Assembly (NCBI RefSeq): GCF_014697425.1
Contig: NZ_JACJRU010000022.1
Location: forward strand, 1 to 64,000
Reading direction: 5' to 3'
DNA length: 64,000 bases
Source: Nostoc sp. FACHB-110
GTDB lineage: Bacteria > Cyanobacteriota > Cyanobacteriia > Cyanobacteriales > Nostocaceae
Shown: positions 17,052-25,290 of the stretch, one piece after another
Position numbering within the stretch: position 1 is the first letter of the stretch
Layout: the number at the start of each line of letters is the position of its first letter
Program-made: the position numbers and the translations under genes
The notes under the pieces: model-generated
What the model saw: the letters and a program-made list of their open reading frames with translations, nothing else
Database searches by the model: none
Told to the model about the DNA's origin: nothing

Positions 17052-18407
17052 TTATACTCCACCACAAATTTGTTGCAATGTCGCTGTGAAATTGGGATAA
17101 GAAATAGCTGCGGCTTCGGCGCGGTGGATGGTGGTGGTTCCTTGAGATACTAAAGCGGCGATCGCTAAACTCATAGCGATGCGATGATCTGTATGGCTAT
17201 CAACGTCAGTACCTATCAATGGTGTACCGCCGACAATCTCCATCCCATCTGGTAATTCGGTCACTTTCGCGCCCATTTTGTTGAGTTGCTGTGCCATGAC
17301 TGCAATGCGATCGCTTTCTTTCACACGCAATTCCTCAGCATCTTTAATTACCGTTGTGCCTTCGGCAAATACGGCTGCTACTGCCAAAATCGGAATTTCA
17401 TCAATCAATCGCGGAATGATATCTCCAGCAATAGTACAGCTTTGCAAACGGCTAGAACGCACTCGCAAATCAGCAACTGGTTCCCCAGCGACTTCGCGCT
17501 GATTTTCGAGTTGGATATCTGCACCCATCAAGGCTAAGGCTTCTAGAATGCCTGTACGGGTGGGATTTACACCCACATTCTCAATCACCAGTTCTGAACC
17601 CGGGACAATCGCCCCAGCCACTAACCAAAAAGCCGCCGAACTGATATCGCCAGGAACTACGACTTTCTGTCCGTAAAGTTGGGCAGAACCCACAATAGTG
17701 ACGCTGTTGGTTTCTGGGTCTACGGTTAATTCTGCCCCAAATGCCCGCAGCATTCTTTCACTATGGTCGCGGGAAAGGGCGGGTTCGGTGACTGTAGTTT
17801 CCCCTTCGGTAAATAATCCTGCCAACAGAATACAAGATTTAACTTGGGCAGAGGCAATCGGGGAATGATAGTGAATTGGTTTGAGGGCTTGTCCTTGAAT
17901 TGCTAACGGTGCAAGAGAACTACCTTTGCGTCCCCAAATTTCTGCGCCCATTTGTTGCAGTGGTTTGACTACCCGCGACATCGGACGCGATCGCAACGAA
18001 GCATCACCAGTGACTGTAAAAAAGCGTCCAGGATGGGATGCTAACAGCCCCAACATCAAACGCAGTGTAGTGCCAGAGTTCCCAGCATTCAACACATCGA
18101 CTGGTTCTTGCAAGTTCCCCAAACCAATGCCTTTCACCCGTACCAATTCTGTATTTAGTTCCGAAATCTCTGCACCCATAGCCTGAAAACAGCTAGCAGT
18201 GCTGCGGGGGTCTTCACCTAAAAGTAGCCCGACAATTTCAGTTTCACCTTGGGCGATCGCACCTAACATCAAAGCCCGGTGAGAAATTGATTTATCTCCG
18301 GGTACACGAATACTGCCCTGTAAAGATAAACCAACAGCAGGTTGCTGGATAATTAGCTGATTAGATGAGTCTTCTTGAGTTTTTAGGGTTATAACTGAAG
18401 CCGACAT
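17052..18407 (-). CDS. aroA: 3-phosphoshikimate 1-carboxyvinyltransferase (EPSP synthase)
   Basis: A 451-residue enzyme of the shikimate pathway. It transfers the enolpyruvyl group of PEP to shikimate 3-phosphate, the target step of glyphosate. Recognisable motifs: substrate-binding GDKSISHRALMLGAIA near the N-terminus, NAGNSGTTLRLMLGLL (PEP site; the glyphosate-sensitivity Gly is retained), GDASLRSRPM, the late EELRVKESDRI block and DHRIAMSLAIAAL near the C-terminus. I set the start at the ATG of MSASVITLKTQ (18407); 20 further in-frame codons upstream are not typical of the family. The gene is monocistronic and convergent with smc-PRC. Confidence 0.95.
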   Translation of the reverse strand: MSASVITLKTQEDSSNQLIIQQPAVGLSLQGSIRVPGDKSISHRALMLGAIAQGETEIVGLLLGEDPRSTASCFQAMGAEISELNTELVRVKGIGLGNLQEPVDVLNAGNSGTTLRLMLGLLASHPGRFFTVTGDASLRSRPMSRVVKPLQQMGAEIWGRKGSSLAPLAIQGQALKPIHYHSPIASAQVKSCILLAGLFTEGETTVTEPALSRDHSERMLRAFGAELTVDPETNSVTIVGSAQLYGQKVVVPGDISSAAFWLVAGAIVPGSELVIENVGVNPTRTGILEALALMGADIQLENQREVAGEPVADLRVRSSRLQSCTIAGDIIPRLIDEIPILAVAAVFAEGTTVIKDAEELRVKESDRIAVMAQQLNKMGAKVTELPDGMEIVGGTPLIGTDVDSHTDHRIAMSLAIAALVSQGTTTIHRAEAAAISYPNFTATLQQICGGV

Positions 18408-19123
18408 GAGAATATACTGGCTTTTAAATATACTGGAAGTTTCTCTGCGACACAGAAGGTCTCTCAAAAGTCACGGGTGGAGGTAATTCGCTACTACACA
18501 TACAATCTGCTTATGTGGACTTGCAAGAATATTTAAATTTTTTAACCCACGCAATTAGGTTTTGTCTGTATAGCTACGCCTTCATTCACCCAAACTAGTT
18601 TCTGAGACATCTTCTCTCGTTGATCGCTACTAAGTACTTCTTCCCTAGTATCCTATCGTTATTTTGTCCGATTAAATTTACTTACACTCTTGGATCAGTA
18701 TTTTTGATGGGAATTGATTTATTTATCGCCAGCTGACTCTTGCAGTCAATCGTCAAAGCTGCTTTGAGACATTTCCTGCGATCGCATATCAAATGTCACT
18801 TTTTAAACCAAATTTTCCCAAGGTCTAGGGACTTATTACTATTACTGAAACTTGCGTTAGATTTTATTTGTTCCCTCAAAATACTTAATTAACAAAACTA
18901 TAAGTATTTATTCGCTGTACTGAAAATTACCTTAACTGAAAAAAATGTTAATTTCGGCATTTAAATTTAACTTATTTTTATGTTTATAAATTTAGCTTAC
19001 GAAATTAGCATATTCAGTTAAGATTAATCATGTTTTACTATTTAGTTGCTCCCACTAGACTGCTAAACTCGCTGGTATTAATTCCATCTTGTTATTCAAT
19101 AGCTGTTAGCCCCTATTGCTCCC
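18408..19123. other. gene-free region upstream of aroA and a hypothetical gene
   Basis: A 716-base divergent intergenic region. Apart from a dispersed repeat at 18484-18575 it is A/T-rich with no open frame worth reporting. It should contain the promoters of aroA (minus) and of the hypothetical gene at 19124 (plus). A run of poly-A/T blocks at 18890-19020 may include the latter. Confidence 0.5.
18484..18575 (-). repeat. dispersed repeat, copy 2
   Basis: Read on the minus strand this stretch gives CTATACAGACAAAACC, then TGCGTGGGTT, then GTAGTAGCGAATTA. These are the same blocks in the same order as at 11738-11963, but without the inserted sequence of that copy. The family is non-coding and lies between genes in both places. 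Confidence 0.5.
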
Positions 19124-19636
19124 ATGCTGACCCATAATCGCAAGCCCGTGTGCTTATCACTAATTTCTACTGACCTGCCATTCTGGTCTGTAGTAGAAAC
19201 CCCCGGAACATTGTATCAAAAAGATAATCAAAGATTCCATTTACTATTGACTGCACCACCTTTAATTACCTGTGAAGTGGAAACTTCCCTCAGTGCCAAG
19301 GAAACTTTTCTCCACAGGACAAACCAAGCTTACACCCCCAGCAGTCCGAGAATTTTATGGTTAGAAATTTCTCCTTATCGGGTAATTATGACCATGCAAG
19401 GTAATGGTCAAGTGAGTTACCGTCACTTCTGGGAACAAGGTGTATACGGTGTTAGTCGTTATTGGTTGCCGACGGAATCATTGCAACCGCATGAGCCAAT
19501 TCGCTTACGAAATTTTACGAAAACATTAAGACTCACTGGTAAACAATTTCCAGAGCATTTACGGCTGGAATATGAATTGTGGGCGCAAAAAGTCCAATTA
19601 GGACAATACATCCTCAATCTAGAAATTAAACACTAG
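19124..19636 (+). CDS. hypothetical protein
   Basis: A 170-residue protein that I do not recognise. It has no signal peptide or membrane segment, is rich in Leu/Thr/Arg with several aromatic residues, and reads like a small all-beta or mixed domain (WLEISPYRVIMTM, VYGVSRYWLPTESL). The C-terminal LEYELWAQKVQLGQYILNLE looks helical. The open frame is uninterrupted, starts with ATG and ends just before a strong bidirectional terminator, which supports a real gene. No functional clue comes from the convergent hydrolase neighbour. Confidence 0.7.
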   Translation: MLTHNRKPVCLSLISTDLPFWSVVETPGTLYQKDNQRFHLLLTAPPLITCEVETSLSAKETFLHRTNQAYTPSSPRILWLEISPYRVIMTMQGNGQVSYRHFWEQGVYGVSRYWLPTESLQPHEPIRLRNFTKTLRLTGKQFPEHLRLEYELWAQKVQLGQYILNLEIKH

Positions 19637-19651
19637 TCATTAAAACTTTGT

Positions 19652-19690
19652 TATCCTCCCTTTCCCAATTTGCCTGAGAAAGGGAGGATA
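19652..19690. terminator. bidirectional terminator between convergent genes
   Basis: TATCCTCCCTTTC (19652-19664) pairs perfectly over 13 bp with GAAAGGGAGGATA (19678-19690). It sits between the hypothetical gene (stop 19636, plus) and the hydrolase-like gene (stop 19692, minus). T-rich sequence follows on the plus side. Confidence 0.8.
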
Positions 19691-19691
19691 T

Positions 19692-20609
19692 TTATCTTGT
19701 TGAGGGCAAAAATAAAAAATCTTGCATGGCTGCTAAAATTGCGGCTGGGTACTCTTCAAGCATTCCTAAAGAACCAGGCAGAACGACGCTTTTGACTCCT
19801 GGTAAATTTGCCATAGCCTGCATTTCTTGACGTGATTTTGGTGGGCTAGATTCGCCAATCACAATCATCAATGGCACAGATAAAGAACTCACCAACCCCA
19901 AAAAATCAGCTTGAGTTTGAACTGCATCGATGTTACCTGTGACAAAGGCTGCCGAGGCAAATCTCGCGCCTGGTTTTTGGGTTGTTTGCCACTTCTGATT
20001 GATAAAGTTGGGTGTGAGTCTGGTTGTGTCTGCGAAGACATGACGACGGTACATAAACTTTAAGAAAGATGGCGAGGTGTTGAGTTTGTAGAGAATTTGC
20101 CCAACAATTGGCGATCGCACCAATTCTCTCACCATCCCCGCTACCTGGGAATTCGCCCCCATTGTTGGTAAAGGGCCGCGCCAAGTCGGAGCCACTAACA
20201 CGATTTTGGTAAAAGCACTAGGTTGCTTAACAGCTAACTGCAACACGTAAGTAGCCGCATGACCAGCCGCCACCACAGTAATTGCTGTATTAAACACAGA
20301 TTTGACAAAATCAGCTAAAAATTGCTGATATAACGCAGGTCGGTAATCTAAACCTGGTCGCGCAGATTCACCAAAACCAGGCCAGTCTACAGCAAAAACT
20401 TGAAAGTAGGGAGCCAGTAACCTTGCTAACTCTCCCGTTTCTTCACGGCTAGAAACGCTGCTAAAAGCGGGTAGGAGTAGTAATGGTGAACCTTGACCAA
20501 GAGTTTCGTAAACCACGCGTAAACTTTGGTTTTCCCAGTTCCACAAAAATTGGTTAACTACTCCACCAAAGCCGACAGGATGATCAGTTGATAATAAATT
20601 GCTAGACAT
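19692..20609 (-). CDS. alpha/beta-hydrolase-fold protein, nucleophile apparently missing
   Basis: A 305-residue alpha/beta-hydrolase-like protein. The core pattern is present (SPLLLLPAFSSVSS for the oxyanion region, VDWPGFGES at about 93-101, and the later strand LMIVIGESSPP). At the nucleophile elbow, where Gly-X-Ser-X-Gly is expected, the sequence is AGHAAT, so the catalytic Ser is replaced by Ala. Either the protein is a non-catalytic member of the fold or a different residue is used. It lies 16 nt downstream of sufE on the same strand, very likely in one operon. Confidence 0.8.
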   Translation of the reverse strand: MSSNLLSTDHPVGFGGVVNQFLWNWENQSLRVVYETLGQGSPLLLLPAFSSVSSREETGELARLLAPYFQVFAVDWPGFGESARPGLDYRPALYQQFLADFVKSVFNTAITVVAAGHAATYVLQLAVKQPSAFTKIVLVAPTWRGPLPTMGANSQVAGMVRELVRSPIVGQILYKLNTSPSFLKFMYRRHVFADTTRLTPNFINQKWQTTQKPGARFASAAFVTGNIDAVQTQADFLGLVSSLSVPLMIVIGESSPPKSRQEMQAMANLPGVKSVVLPGSLGMLEEYPAAILAAMQDFLFLPSTR

Positions 20610-20625
20610 GAGTTTTAACTCAACG

Positions 20626-21060
20626 CTATTTTTCTAACTTACATTCCAGTGCCTTTTTTTGCATTGTTTTCAAAATGTTATAAAAACCGTTAGCGCGCGA
20701 AGGTGTGAGACTGACATTTAAACCAGTGGCTTGAATAAAATCTGGTGTTAATTGCACAATTTCTGTAGGTGTTAAGCCATTTAAGCCTTCAATCAACAAG
20801 GCTAATAGTCCTTTGGTTAACTGCGAATCAGAATCTCCTTGAAATAAAACTTTTTCATCTGCCAAGTGTGCTGTCACATAAACTTGAGATACGCAACCAG
20901 GAACTTTATTTTCGGGAATTTTGCCTGCTTCCGGAAACTCAGGAAGCTTTTGCGCGTACCAAATAAGTTGTTCATAGCGACGCTTGGGATCGGTGGCGCG
21001 TTGAAAGCGTTGGACAATCTTAGCTAGAGCAGGAGGTAAAGAATCTAAACTTGAAGACAT
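20626..21060 (-). CDS. sufE: SufE-type cysteine desulfurase sulfur acceptor
   Basis: A 144-residue SufE family protein. SufE takes persulfide sulfur from the cysteine desulfurase SufS and passes it to the SufBCD scaffold for Fe-S cluster assembly. The sulfur-accepting cysteine is in PGCVSQVYV (about residue 50 from the chosen start), the conserved family motif. I use the ATG of MSSSLDSLPPALAKI (21060), because the ten upstream in-frame residues are not typical. It is co-oriented with and closely followed by the hydrolase-like gene. Confidence 0.9.
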   Translation of the reverse strand: MSSSLDSLPPALAKIVQRFQRATDPKRRYEQLIWYAQKLPEFPEAGKIPENKVPGCVSQVYVTAHLADEKVLFQGDSDSQLTKGLLALLIEGLNGLTPTEIVQLTPDFIQATGLNVSLTPSRANGFYNILKTMQKKALECKLEK

Positions 21061-21447
21061 AACAGCGGTGATCAGAATAATCGGTCTCACCTTGAGTTTA
21101 ATTTATCTAGAGAGCGATCGCGCCTGACAAGTCTGGTCTCAATTTTAGAAAACTGCAATTAAACCAAATCGATAAATGAAAGGGGGGTGGCGCAACGGGT
21201 GTAGGGTGTAGGGAAGCCCATATTTAAAAATAGAGGTTTGACAATCAGGACACTGTATTTCTCGCACTAACGTGTCTGGAAATACATCTAAATAATTAAA
21301 ATTAGGGGCTTGTACCTTTTAGGGTGTGAGAGGGGCGTTTTTCCCTTACACCCCACACCCCACACCCTATTCTTGGTCATGATTGACTCAAAGCAAGTAA
21401 AAATCATATGTTTAAGCTTATAGCTGTCTAGGCTTGGCTCCTCTGCA
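21061..21447. repeat. intergenic region with heptamer repeats (STRR type)
   Basis: No gene is supported in these 387 bases. GGGTGTA units occur at 21197-21213, and two CACCCCA units plus CACCCTA at 21349-21369 on the complementary pattern, so the tracts could pair. A block AGGGGCTTGTACC...GGGTGTG (21304-21328) recurs inverted near 27631-27662. The promoters of sufE (minus) and the acetyltransferase gene (plus) must also be here. Confidence 0.55.
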
Positions 21448-22065
21448 ATGAAAACTCTTATACATCGCATTTTTTTTGCTTTCACAATTGGGTGGTTCTC
21501 GCCACTGTTATTAGCATTTTTATTCACAACCGAGAAAGAAGTTATTGCTGCGGATGTGCAACGATGGGTTGAGATTTTAGGTTTTTCTGAGCAACAGTTT
21601 TGGCTACAATTAATTATGCTAGCCAAAAAGACACCAGAATTTAGAAATTTATATTATTTTCGGATATTTAAAGGTAACTTGCTTGGCAAACTTACTGTCC
21701 ATTTGCTGAAATTTATTTATCCAAAATGCCATTCTTTATTTTTAGATTATTCTTGTCGAATTGGGTCAGGTTTATTTATCCAGCATGGATTTAGCACGAT
21801 TATTATGGCAGATATGGGCAGAAATTGTTGGGTTAATCAACAAGTCACAATTGGATATAAAGATAAATCAGGTCGTCCGCAAATTGGCAATAACGTGAGG
21901 ATTACTTCAGGGGCAAAAGTTATCGGCAATATTCAAATCGGTGACAATGTAACTATAGGCGCGAATGCAGTTGTTGTGAAAGATGTGCCTAGCAATTGTG
22001 TGGTGGCAGGTATCCCGGCTTCTATTATTAAAAGAAATGGCATAAAAGTAAAAGAAAAATTATAA
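21448..22065 (+). CDS. serine acetyltransferase-like hexapeptide-repeat transferase
   Basis: A 205-residue left-handed beta-helix acyltransferase. The C-terminal half has hexapeptide repeats (IGNNVRITSGAKVIG, IQIGDNVTIGANAVV) and ends VVAGIPASIIKR, as in CysE/WcaB-type enzymes; the His of FIQHG lies in the active-site region of serine acetyltransferases. The N-terminal half is helical, with a hydrophobic stretch at about 8-27 that may anchor it to the membrane. It probably transfers an acetyl or other acyl group from CoA. The substrate (serine versus a sugar hydroxyl) cannot be decided from sequence, and it is shorter than classical CysE. Confidence 0.75.
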   Translation: MKTLIHRIFFAFTIGWFSPLLLAFLFTTEKEVIAADVQRWVEILGFSEQQFWLQLIMLAKKTPEFRNLYYFRIFKGNLLGKLTVHLLKFIYPKCHSLFLDYSCRIGSGLFIQHGFSTIIMADMGRNCWVNQQVTIGYKDKSGRPQIGNNVRITSGAKVIGNIQIGDNVTIGANAVVVKDVPSNCVVAGIPASIIKRNGIKVKEKL

Positions 22066-22090
22066 CTAAATATCTTACTGCTTCTGATTT

Positions 22091-22270
22091 ATGAATTTTT
22101 GTGGAGGTATTGTTACCAGATATCAATCCCGTCATTGATGTATTACTTATTACCAATATATCACTTTAAGTAGTAGCGGTTCAAAATTTGTTTATATTAA
22201 GGATTTAGAAAAACTGTTAAATATTGCTGCAAAATCAGGTTTCCTCTTGAAATATATTCACAGATTTCCC
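22091..22270 (+). pseudogene. possible decayed small gene upstream of psaK
   Basis: From the ATG at 22091 the reading frame runs 15 codons to a TGA at 22136. It then continues in the same frame for about 45 codons of protein-like sequence (including KFVYIKDLEKLLNIAAKSGF) before overlapping psaK in another frame. I do not recognise the product. It may be a gene inactivated by one stop codon, or chance. Confidence 0.2.
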
Positions 22271-22313
22271 GATGATATTTTCAATCATTCACAAGTTTCA
22301 GGAGCAAATTCTA

Positions 22314-22574
22314 GTGTTGACTTCCACATTACTCGCTGCTGCTACTGCACCTCTACAATGGAGTCCTTCAATTGGCCTCATCATGATTGTCGCCAATATC
22401 ATTGCGATCGCTTTTGGCAAATCTAGCATCAAATATCCCAGTTCTGAGCCAGCCTTACCCTCTGCAAATTTCTTTGGTGGCTTTGGTTTACCTGCATTAC
22501 TAGCAACTACCGCCTTTGGTCATATTTTAGGCGTAGGCATCATTTTAGGATTGCACAACCTAGGTAGATTCTAA
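22314..22574 (+). CDS. psaK: photosystem I reaction centre subunit PsaK
   Basis: An 86-residue photosystem I membrane subunit, which helps bind chlorophyll/carotenoid and antenna at the outer edge of PsaA in the thylakoid membrane. It has two transmembrane segments (about residues 18-35 and 58-80) and the PsaK motifs EPALPSANFFGGFG and FGHILGVGIILGLHNLG. I place the start at the GTG at 22314: it has a good ribosome-binding site (GGAG at 22301-22304, 9 nt spacing), and the protein then begins MLTSTLLAAATAP as in other cyanobacteria. An ATG at 22272 would add 14 atypical residues. A strong terminator follows. Confidence 0.95.
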   Translation: MLTSTLLAAATAPLQWSPSIGLIMIVANIIAIAFGKSSIKYPSSEPALPSANFFGGFGLPALLATTAFGHILGVGIILGLHNLGRF

Positions 22575-22630
22575 ATTGGCGTACCACAGTTAGCTTCATC
22601 TCAACATTTTTTGTTTTGTCTCGACAATTG

Positions 22631-22660
22631 GAGCTAGAAATATATGTTTCTAGCTCTTTT
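22631..22660 (+). terminator. intrinsic terminator of psaK
   Basis: GAGCTAGAAA (22631-22640) pairs perfectly with TTTCTAGCTC (22647-22656) and is followed by TTTT. It is located between the convergent psaK and azoreductase genes. Confidence 0.85.
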
Positions 22661-22677
22661 CTATGTTGCTCTAGGTA

Positions 22678-23301
22678 TTACCAAGAATCAACAACCTGTG
22701 CGATCGCAGCTTGGGCATTTTCGAGGGATTTTTGCCGCGCATCATCACCTAAGTTCAAACTGTCGGCATGAATAAAACTAACATCGGTAAGACCAATAAA
22801 ACCTAAAATAGTACGCAGGTAAGGTTCTTGATGGTCATAAGCAGCAAAGGGCGTTCCTGGTGGAAAAGTGCCACCACGAGATGTAATAATTAATACTTTT
22901 TTGTTGCTATCAATTAAGCCTTTATAACCATTTGCATCAACAGCAAAGGTACGACCAATACGCACAATCTGGTCGATATAAGCTTTAAAGGTAGAGGGGA
23001 TATTCAAGTTATACATCGGCACACCAAAAACGTAGCGATCGGCGGCGAGCAACTCATCAATCAAGCTATCCGAAAGTTGAATAGCTTGAGTTAGTTCTGG
23101 GGTGTGGGTTTCAGGTGGCGAAAAAGCAGCCGCTATCCACCCTTCATCTACATGGGGAACAGGATGATGACCCAAGTCGCGGTAAGTGACGGTATCGCCA
23201 GGATGAGCATTTTTCCAGGATGTAACAAACGCATGGGAGAGCGAGCGTGAAATCGAACGTTCACCGCGAGGGCTAGAATCAATGTGTAGGATATTTGCCA
23301 T
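22678..23301 (-). CDS. azoR: FMN-dependent NADH-azoreductase
   Basis: A 207-residue flavodoxin-fold quinone/azoreductase, which reduces quinones or azo compounds with NAD(P)H through bound FMN. The phosphate-binding N-terminus is ILHIDSSPRGERSISRSL. The flavin-contacting motifs PMYNLNIPSTFKAYID (about 100) and TSRGGTFPPG (about 147) are typical of the AzoR family, and the length fits. It is divergent from an HxlR-type regulator, the usual arrangement for quinone- or aldehyde-stress-induced reductases, so control by that regulator is likely. Confidence 0.9.
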   Translation of the reverse strand: MANILHIDSSPRGERSISRSLSHAFVTSWKNAHPGDTVTYRDLGHHPVPHVDEGWIAAAFSPPETHTPELTQAIQLSDSLIDELLAADRYVFGVPMYNLNIPSTFKAYIDQIVRIGRTFAVDANGYKGLIDSNKKVLIITSRGGTFPPGTPFAAYDHQEPYLRTILGFIGLTDVSFIHADSLNLGDDARQKSLENAQAAIAQVVDSW

Positions 23302-23361
23302 AGCTCAATTGCCTAATCAAAACGGCACTGATAGGTTATGTGACAAGAACTTGCCGAATTG

Positions 23362-23418
23362 ACTTTAACTAATTAAAGTTAATCTGAAAAGTACGCACTC
23401 AAAAGTAAGATACTTACT
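23362..23418. promoter_or_regulatory. candidate HxlR operators in the divergent intergenic region
   Basis: The azoR/HxlR intergenic region contains two perfect palindromes: ACTTTAA-CTAA-TTAAAGT (23362-23379) and AGTAAG-ATA-CTTACT (23404-23418). The second ends 11 nt before the regulator's start codon. HxlR-family dimers bind inverted repeats of this size. Assignment of these sites to the regulator is inference. Confidence 0.45.
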
Positions 23419-23429
23419 AAAAAGAAACT

Positions 23430-23780
23430 ATGAAAGCTGAAGCCCAAAGCGATCGCAGGCTAACTTGTGAAGTGGAAACTACACTAAAAGTAATTGGCGG
23501 ACGTTGGAAAGTTTTAATTATTAGAGAATTAATGGTGGGTGTCAAACGCTTTGGAGAATTGCAAAGAGCTTTACCTGGAATTACCCAAAAGATGTTAACT
23601 CAACAACTGCGAGAAATGGAAGAAGATGGGATTATACATCGACAAGTCTACGCTCAAATCCCCCCCAAGGTAGAATATACACTAACACCATTAGGAGAAA
23701 GTCTCAAACCAATTCTTTATGCTATGCATGAATGGGCTGTCGAACATTTATCTCACATTCATAGCAAAAATCAAATATAG
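23430..23780 (+). CDS. HxlR family winged-helix transcriptional regulator
   Basis: A 116-residue MarR-like winged-helix regulator of the HxlR type. It has the defining CEVETTLKVIGGRWKVLIIREL block (Cys at about residue 12), followed by FGELQRALPGITQKMLTQQLREME and the wing YTLTPLGESL. The conserved Cys near the start of the domain is the electrophile- or redox-sensing residue in several HxlR proteins. It is divergent from azoR, which it probably regulates in response to quinones or other electrophiles. Confidence 0.9.
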   Translation: MKAEAQSDRRLTCEVETTLKVIGGRWKVLIIRELMVGVKRFGELQRALPGITQKMLTQQLREMEEDGIIHRQVYAQIPPKVEYTLTPLGESLKPILYAMHEWAVEHLSHIHSKNQI

Positions 23781-23809
23781 TTTTAAAGTTGATTTTGGGA
23801 TAGCTGAAA

Positions 23810-24373
23810 TTATTGATTATCTTGTAAATATTCAATAGCTGCATCTAATTTGGAGGGATAACCTTCCGCAAATCTTTCAAACCACAGCCCTTCAGCAGAA
23901 AAAGGATCTAATTTGTCTAACCATGCTTGGGCTTTTTTACGTAAAGCTTCTAATTTTTGAGCTTTAATTTTTGCTTGGCGGAGGCGTTCTTGTTTTAATT
24001 GTTCTTGTTTCTGTAATTCTTCAGCTGCGGCTTGTTCTTCGACATCTGCTTTGACTTCCGCCAAAATATTATCAATAACAGATTTTGATTGCGGTTCTTC
24101 TGCGATAAACGATGGTAAGATATCAGGCGGTAGCTGATTTAGGTTGGGTTTGATTAATTGATAGTTTGGTGGAGTTGGTAAATTTTTAGATGTTGCTTGT
24201 TCTTCTATATCCGTTTTGACTTCTGCCAAAATGTTATCGATAATAGATTCTGATTTAGATGCTGGTGTATTTAAAGATTCTATATCATCAAGATTTGACT
24301 GTTGTGGTGTTACAGCTTTTCCTGGCTCATACTCCACCTTTAATTGAGCTAATAATTTATCAATAGAATCCAT
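23810..24373 (-). CDS. hypothetical protein with repeated NILAEVK motif
   Basis: A 187-residue, charged, probably partly coiled protein that I do not recognise. Two near-identical segments, IIDNILAEVKTDIEEQA (about 43-59) and VIDNILAEVKADVEEQA (about 97-113), plus a weaker N-terminal version (SIDKLLAQLKVEYE), form an internal repeat separated by Pro/Ser-rich linkers. The C-terminal half is a Lys/Gln/Glu-rich helix followed by a compact end (LDPFSAEGLWFERFAEGYPSKL). No signal peptide. It is co-oriented with the two vWA genes and the Tudor-like gene upstream, which may belong to one locus. Confidence 0.7.
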   Translation of the reverse strand: MDSIDKLLAQLKVEYEPGKAVTPQQSNLDDIESLNTPASKSESIIDNILAEVKTDIEEQATSKNLPTPPNYQLIKPNLNQLPPDILPSFIAEEPQSKSVIDNILAEVKADVEEQAAAEELQKQEQLKQERLRQAKIKAQKLEALRKKAQAWLDKLDPFSAEGLWFERFAEGYPSKLDAAIEYLQDNQ

Positions 24374-24513
24374 TGTTGTGAGTTTTAACTGTAATTAGGT
24401 TTGATTGATGAAATTATTGGTGTAGTTTTGTAATGCAGTAGGCTAAAGTATTTTTGGTTGTATTTTTTTTGAGAAATCAAAGATGATGGCGATCGCTCTA
24501 TATAAATAAGTAA

Positions 24514-24529
24514 CCGCGTATGCACGCGG
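24514..24529. repeat. short GC-rich palindrome
   Basis: CCGCGT (24514-24519), ATGC, ACGCGG (24524-24529) form a perfect 6-bp hairpin in the gap downstream of the vWA gene and upstream of the hypothetical gene. It is a small stem and could be a dispersed palindrome; I see no T-run. Confidence 0.3.
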
Positions 24530-24608
24530 ATAAGAAAGATTAAGTTCAGAAGCTATTATTTCTTTTTCCTTTTGACTTTTTACCTTTGCCTTGTTCCTAG
24601 TTTTTTGG

Positions 24609-25214
24609 TTAATCATTAATGGCATTAAGTAAGACTTCTGACAAGCTTAAATCTTCCATCTCTTCCATTGTAATTGTGTCACAAATATCAAACTTCGCCC
24701 CAGCACCTTGCAGATCATCATCTAATACTTTGAGAAACCGAGCCGCTTGTGGATCTGTACCGACTTGAATAAAAGAAATTCCTAATTCTTCATCTTTATC
24801 CATACGGCGAGAAGTTTCAATAATAACTTTCATGACAGCTTTGCGATCGTCTGGTTCCCCATCAGTAACAACTAAAATAGTTTCGCCATTAGTTTTAGTT
24901 TTACCAGCCACTTTCCGCTGAAAGTAATCATCTGTTGCGTGTGCTAATACAGAGGCTAAATCTGTAGTGCCTGAAGGGTCGTTTTCTTGAAAAATTTGCG
25001 CAACTTTACTAGCAGTCACGTTGTCATAACGCTTAAATCTTCCCGAAAACAAATAAATAGTAATACCATCAGGGTCAAATTGTTCACACTTACTAGCTAA
25101 AGCCAAAGTTGATTCTTGTGCGGCTAACCATCGGCTTCTACCCCCTTTTTGGTCTGGGGTTGCCATACTGCCACTTTTATCAATAATTAAGGTATAGTCT
25201 CGGTTGTCTAGCAT
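24609..25214 (-). CDS. cytoplasmic vWA domain protein, paralogue 2
   Basis: A 201-residue stand-alone von Willebrand factor A domain. The metal-ion-dependent adhesion site is complete: DKSGSM (about 11-16), the Thr in SGTTDLAS, and the Asp of VTDGEPDD. No signal peptide or membrane segment is present, so it is probably an intracellular protein-protein interaction module. I chose ATG 25214 (MLDNRDYTL) because it has a GGAG site 9 nt upstream and aligns with the neighbouring paralogue; a TTG start five codons further up is not needed. It is about 75% similar by eye to the upstream copy, a tandem duplication. Confidence 0.85.
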   Translation of the reverse strand: MLDNRDYTLIIDKSGSMATPDQKGGRSRWLAAQESTLALASKCEQFDPDGITIYLFSGRFKRYDNVTASKVAQIFQENDPSGTTDLASVLAHATDDYFQRKVAGKTKTNGETILVVTDGEPDDRKAVMKVIIETSRRMDKDEELGISFIQVGTDPQAARFLKVLDDDLQGAGAKFDICDTITMEEMEDLSLSEVLLNAIND

Positions 25215-25290
25215 AATTGAATTCTCCAAATTCAGTGATTTGCCATTGATTAAGCACTAAATTTACAAACTATTGATTCTGGATTGTTAA

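Noticed and set aside
24443..24625. 60-codon minus-strand frame between the hypothetical gene and the vWA gene
   Set aside because: It overlaps the 3' end of the vWA gene, includes a Lys-rich low-complexity tract derived from A/T repeats, and has no recognisable domain or ribosome-binding site.
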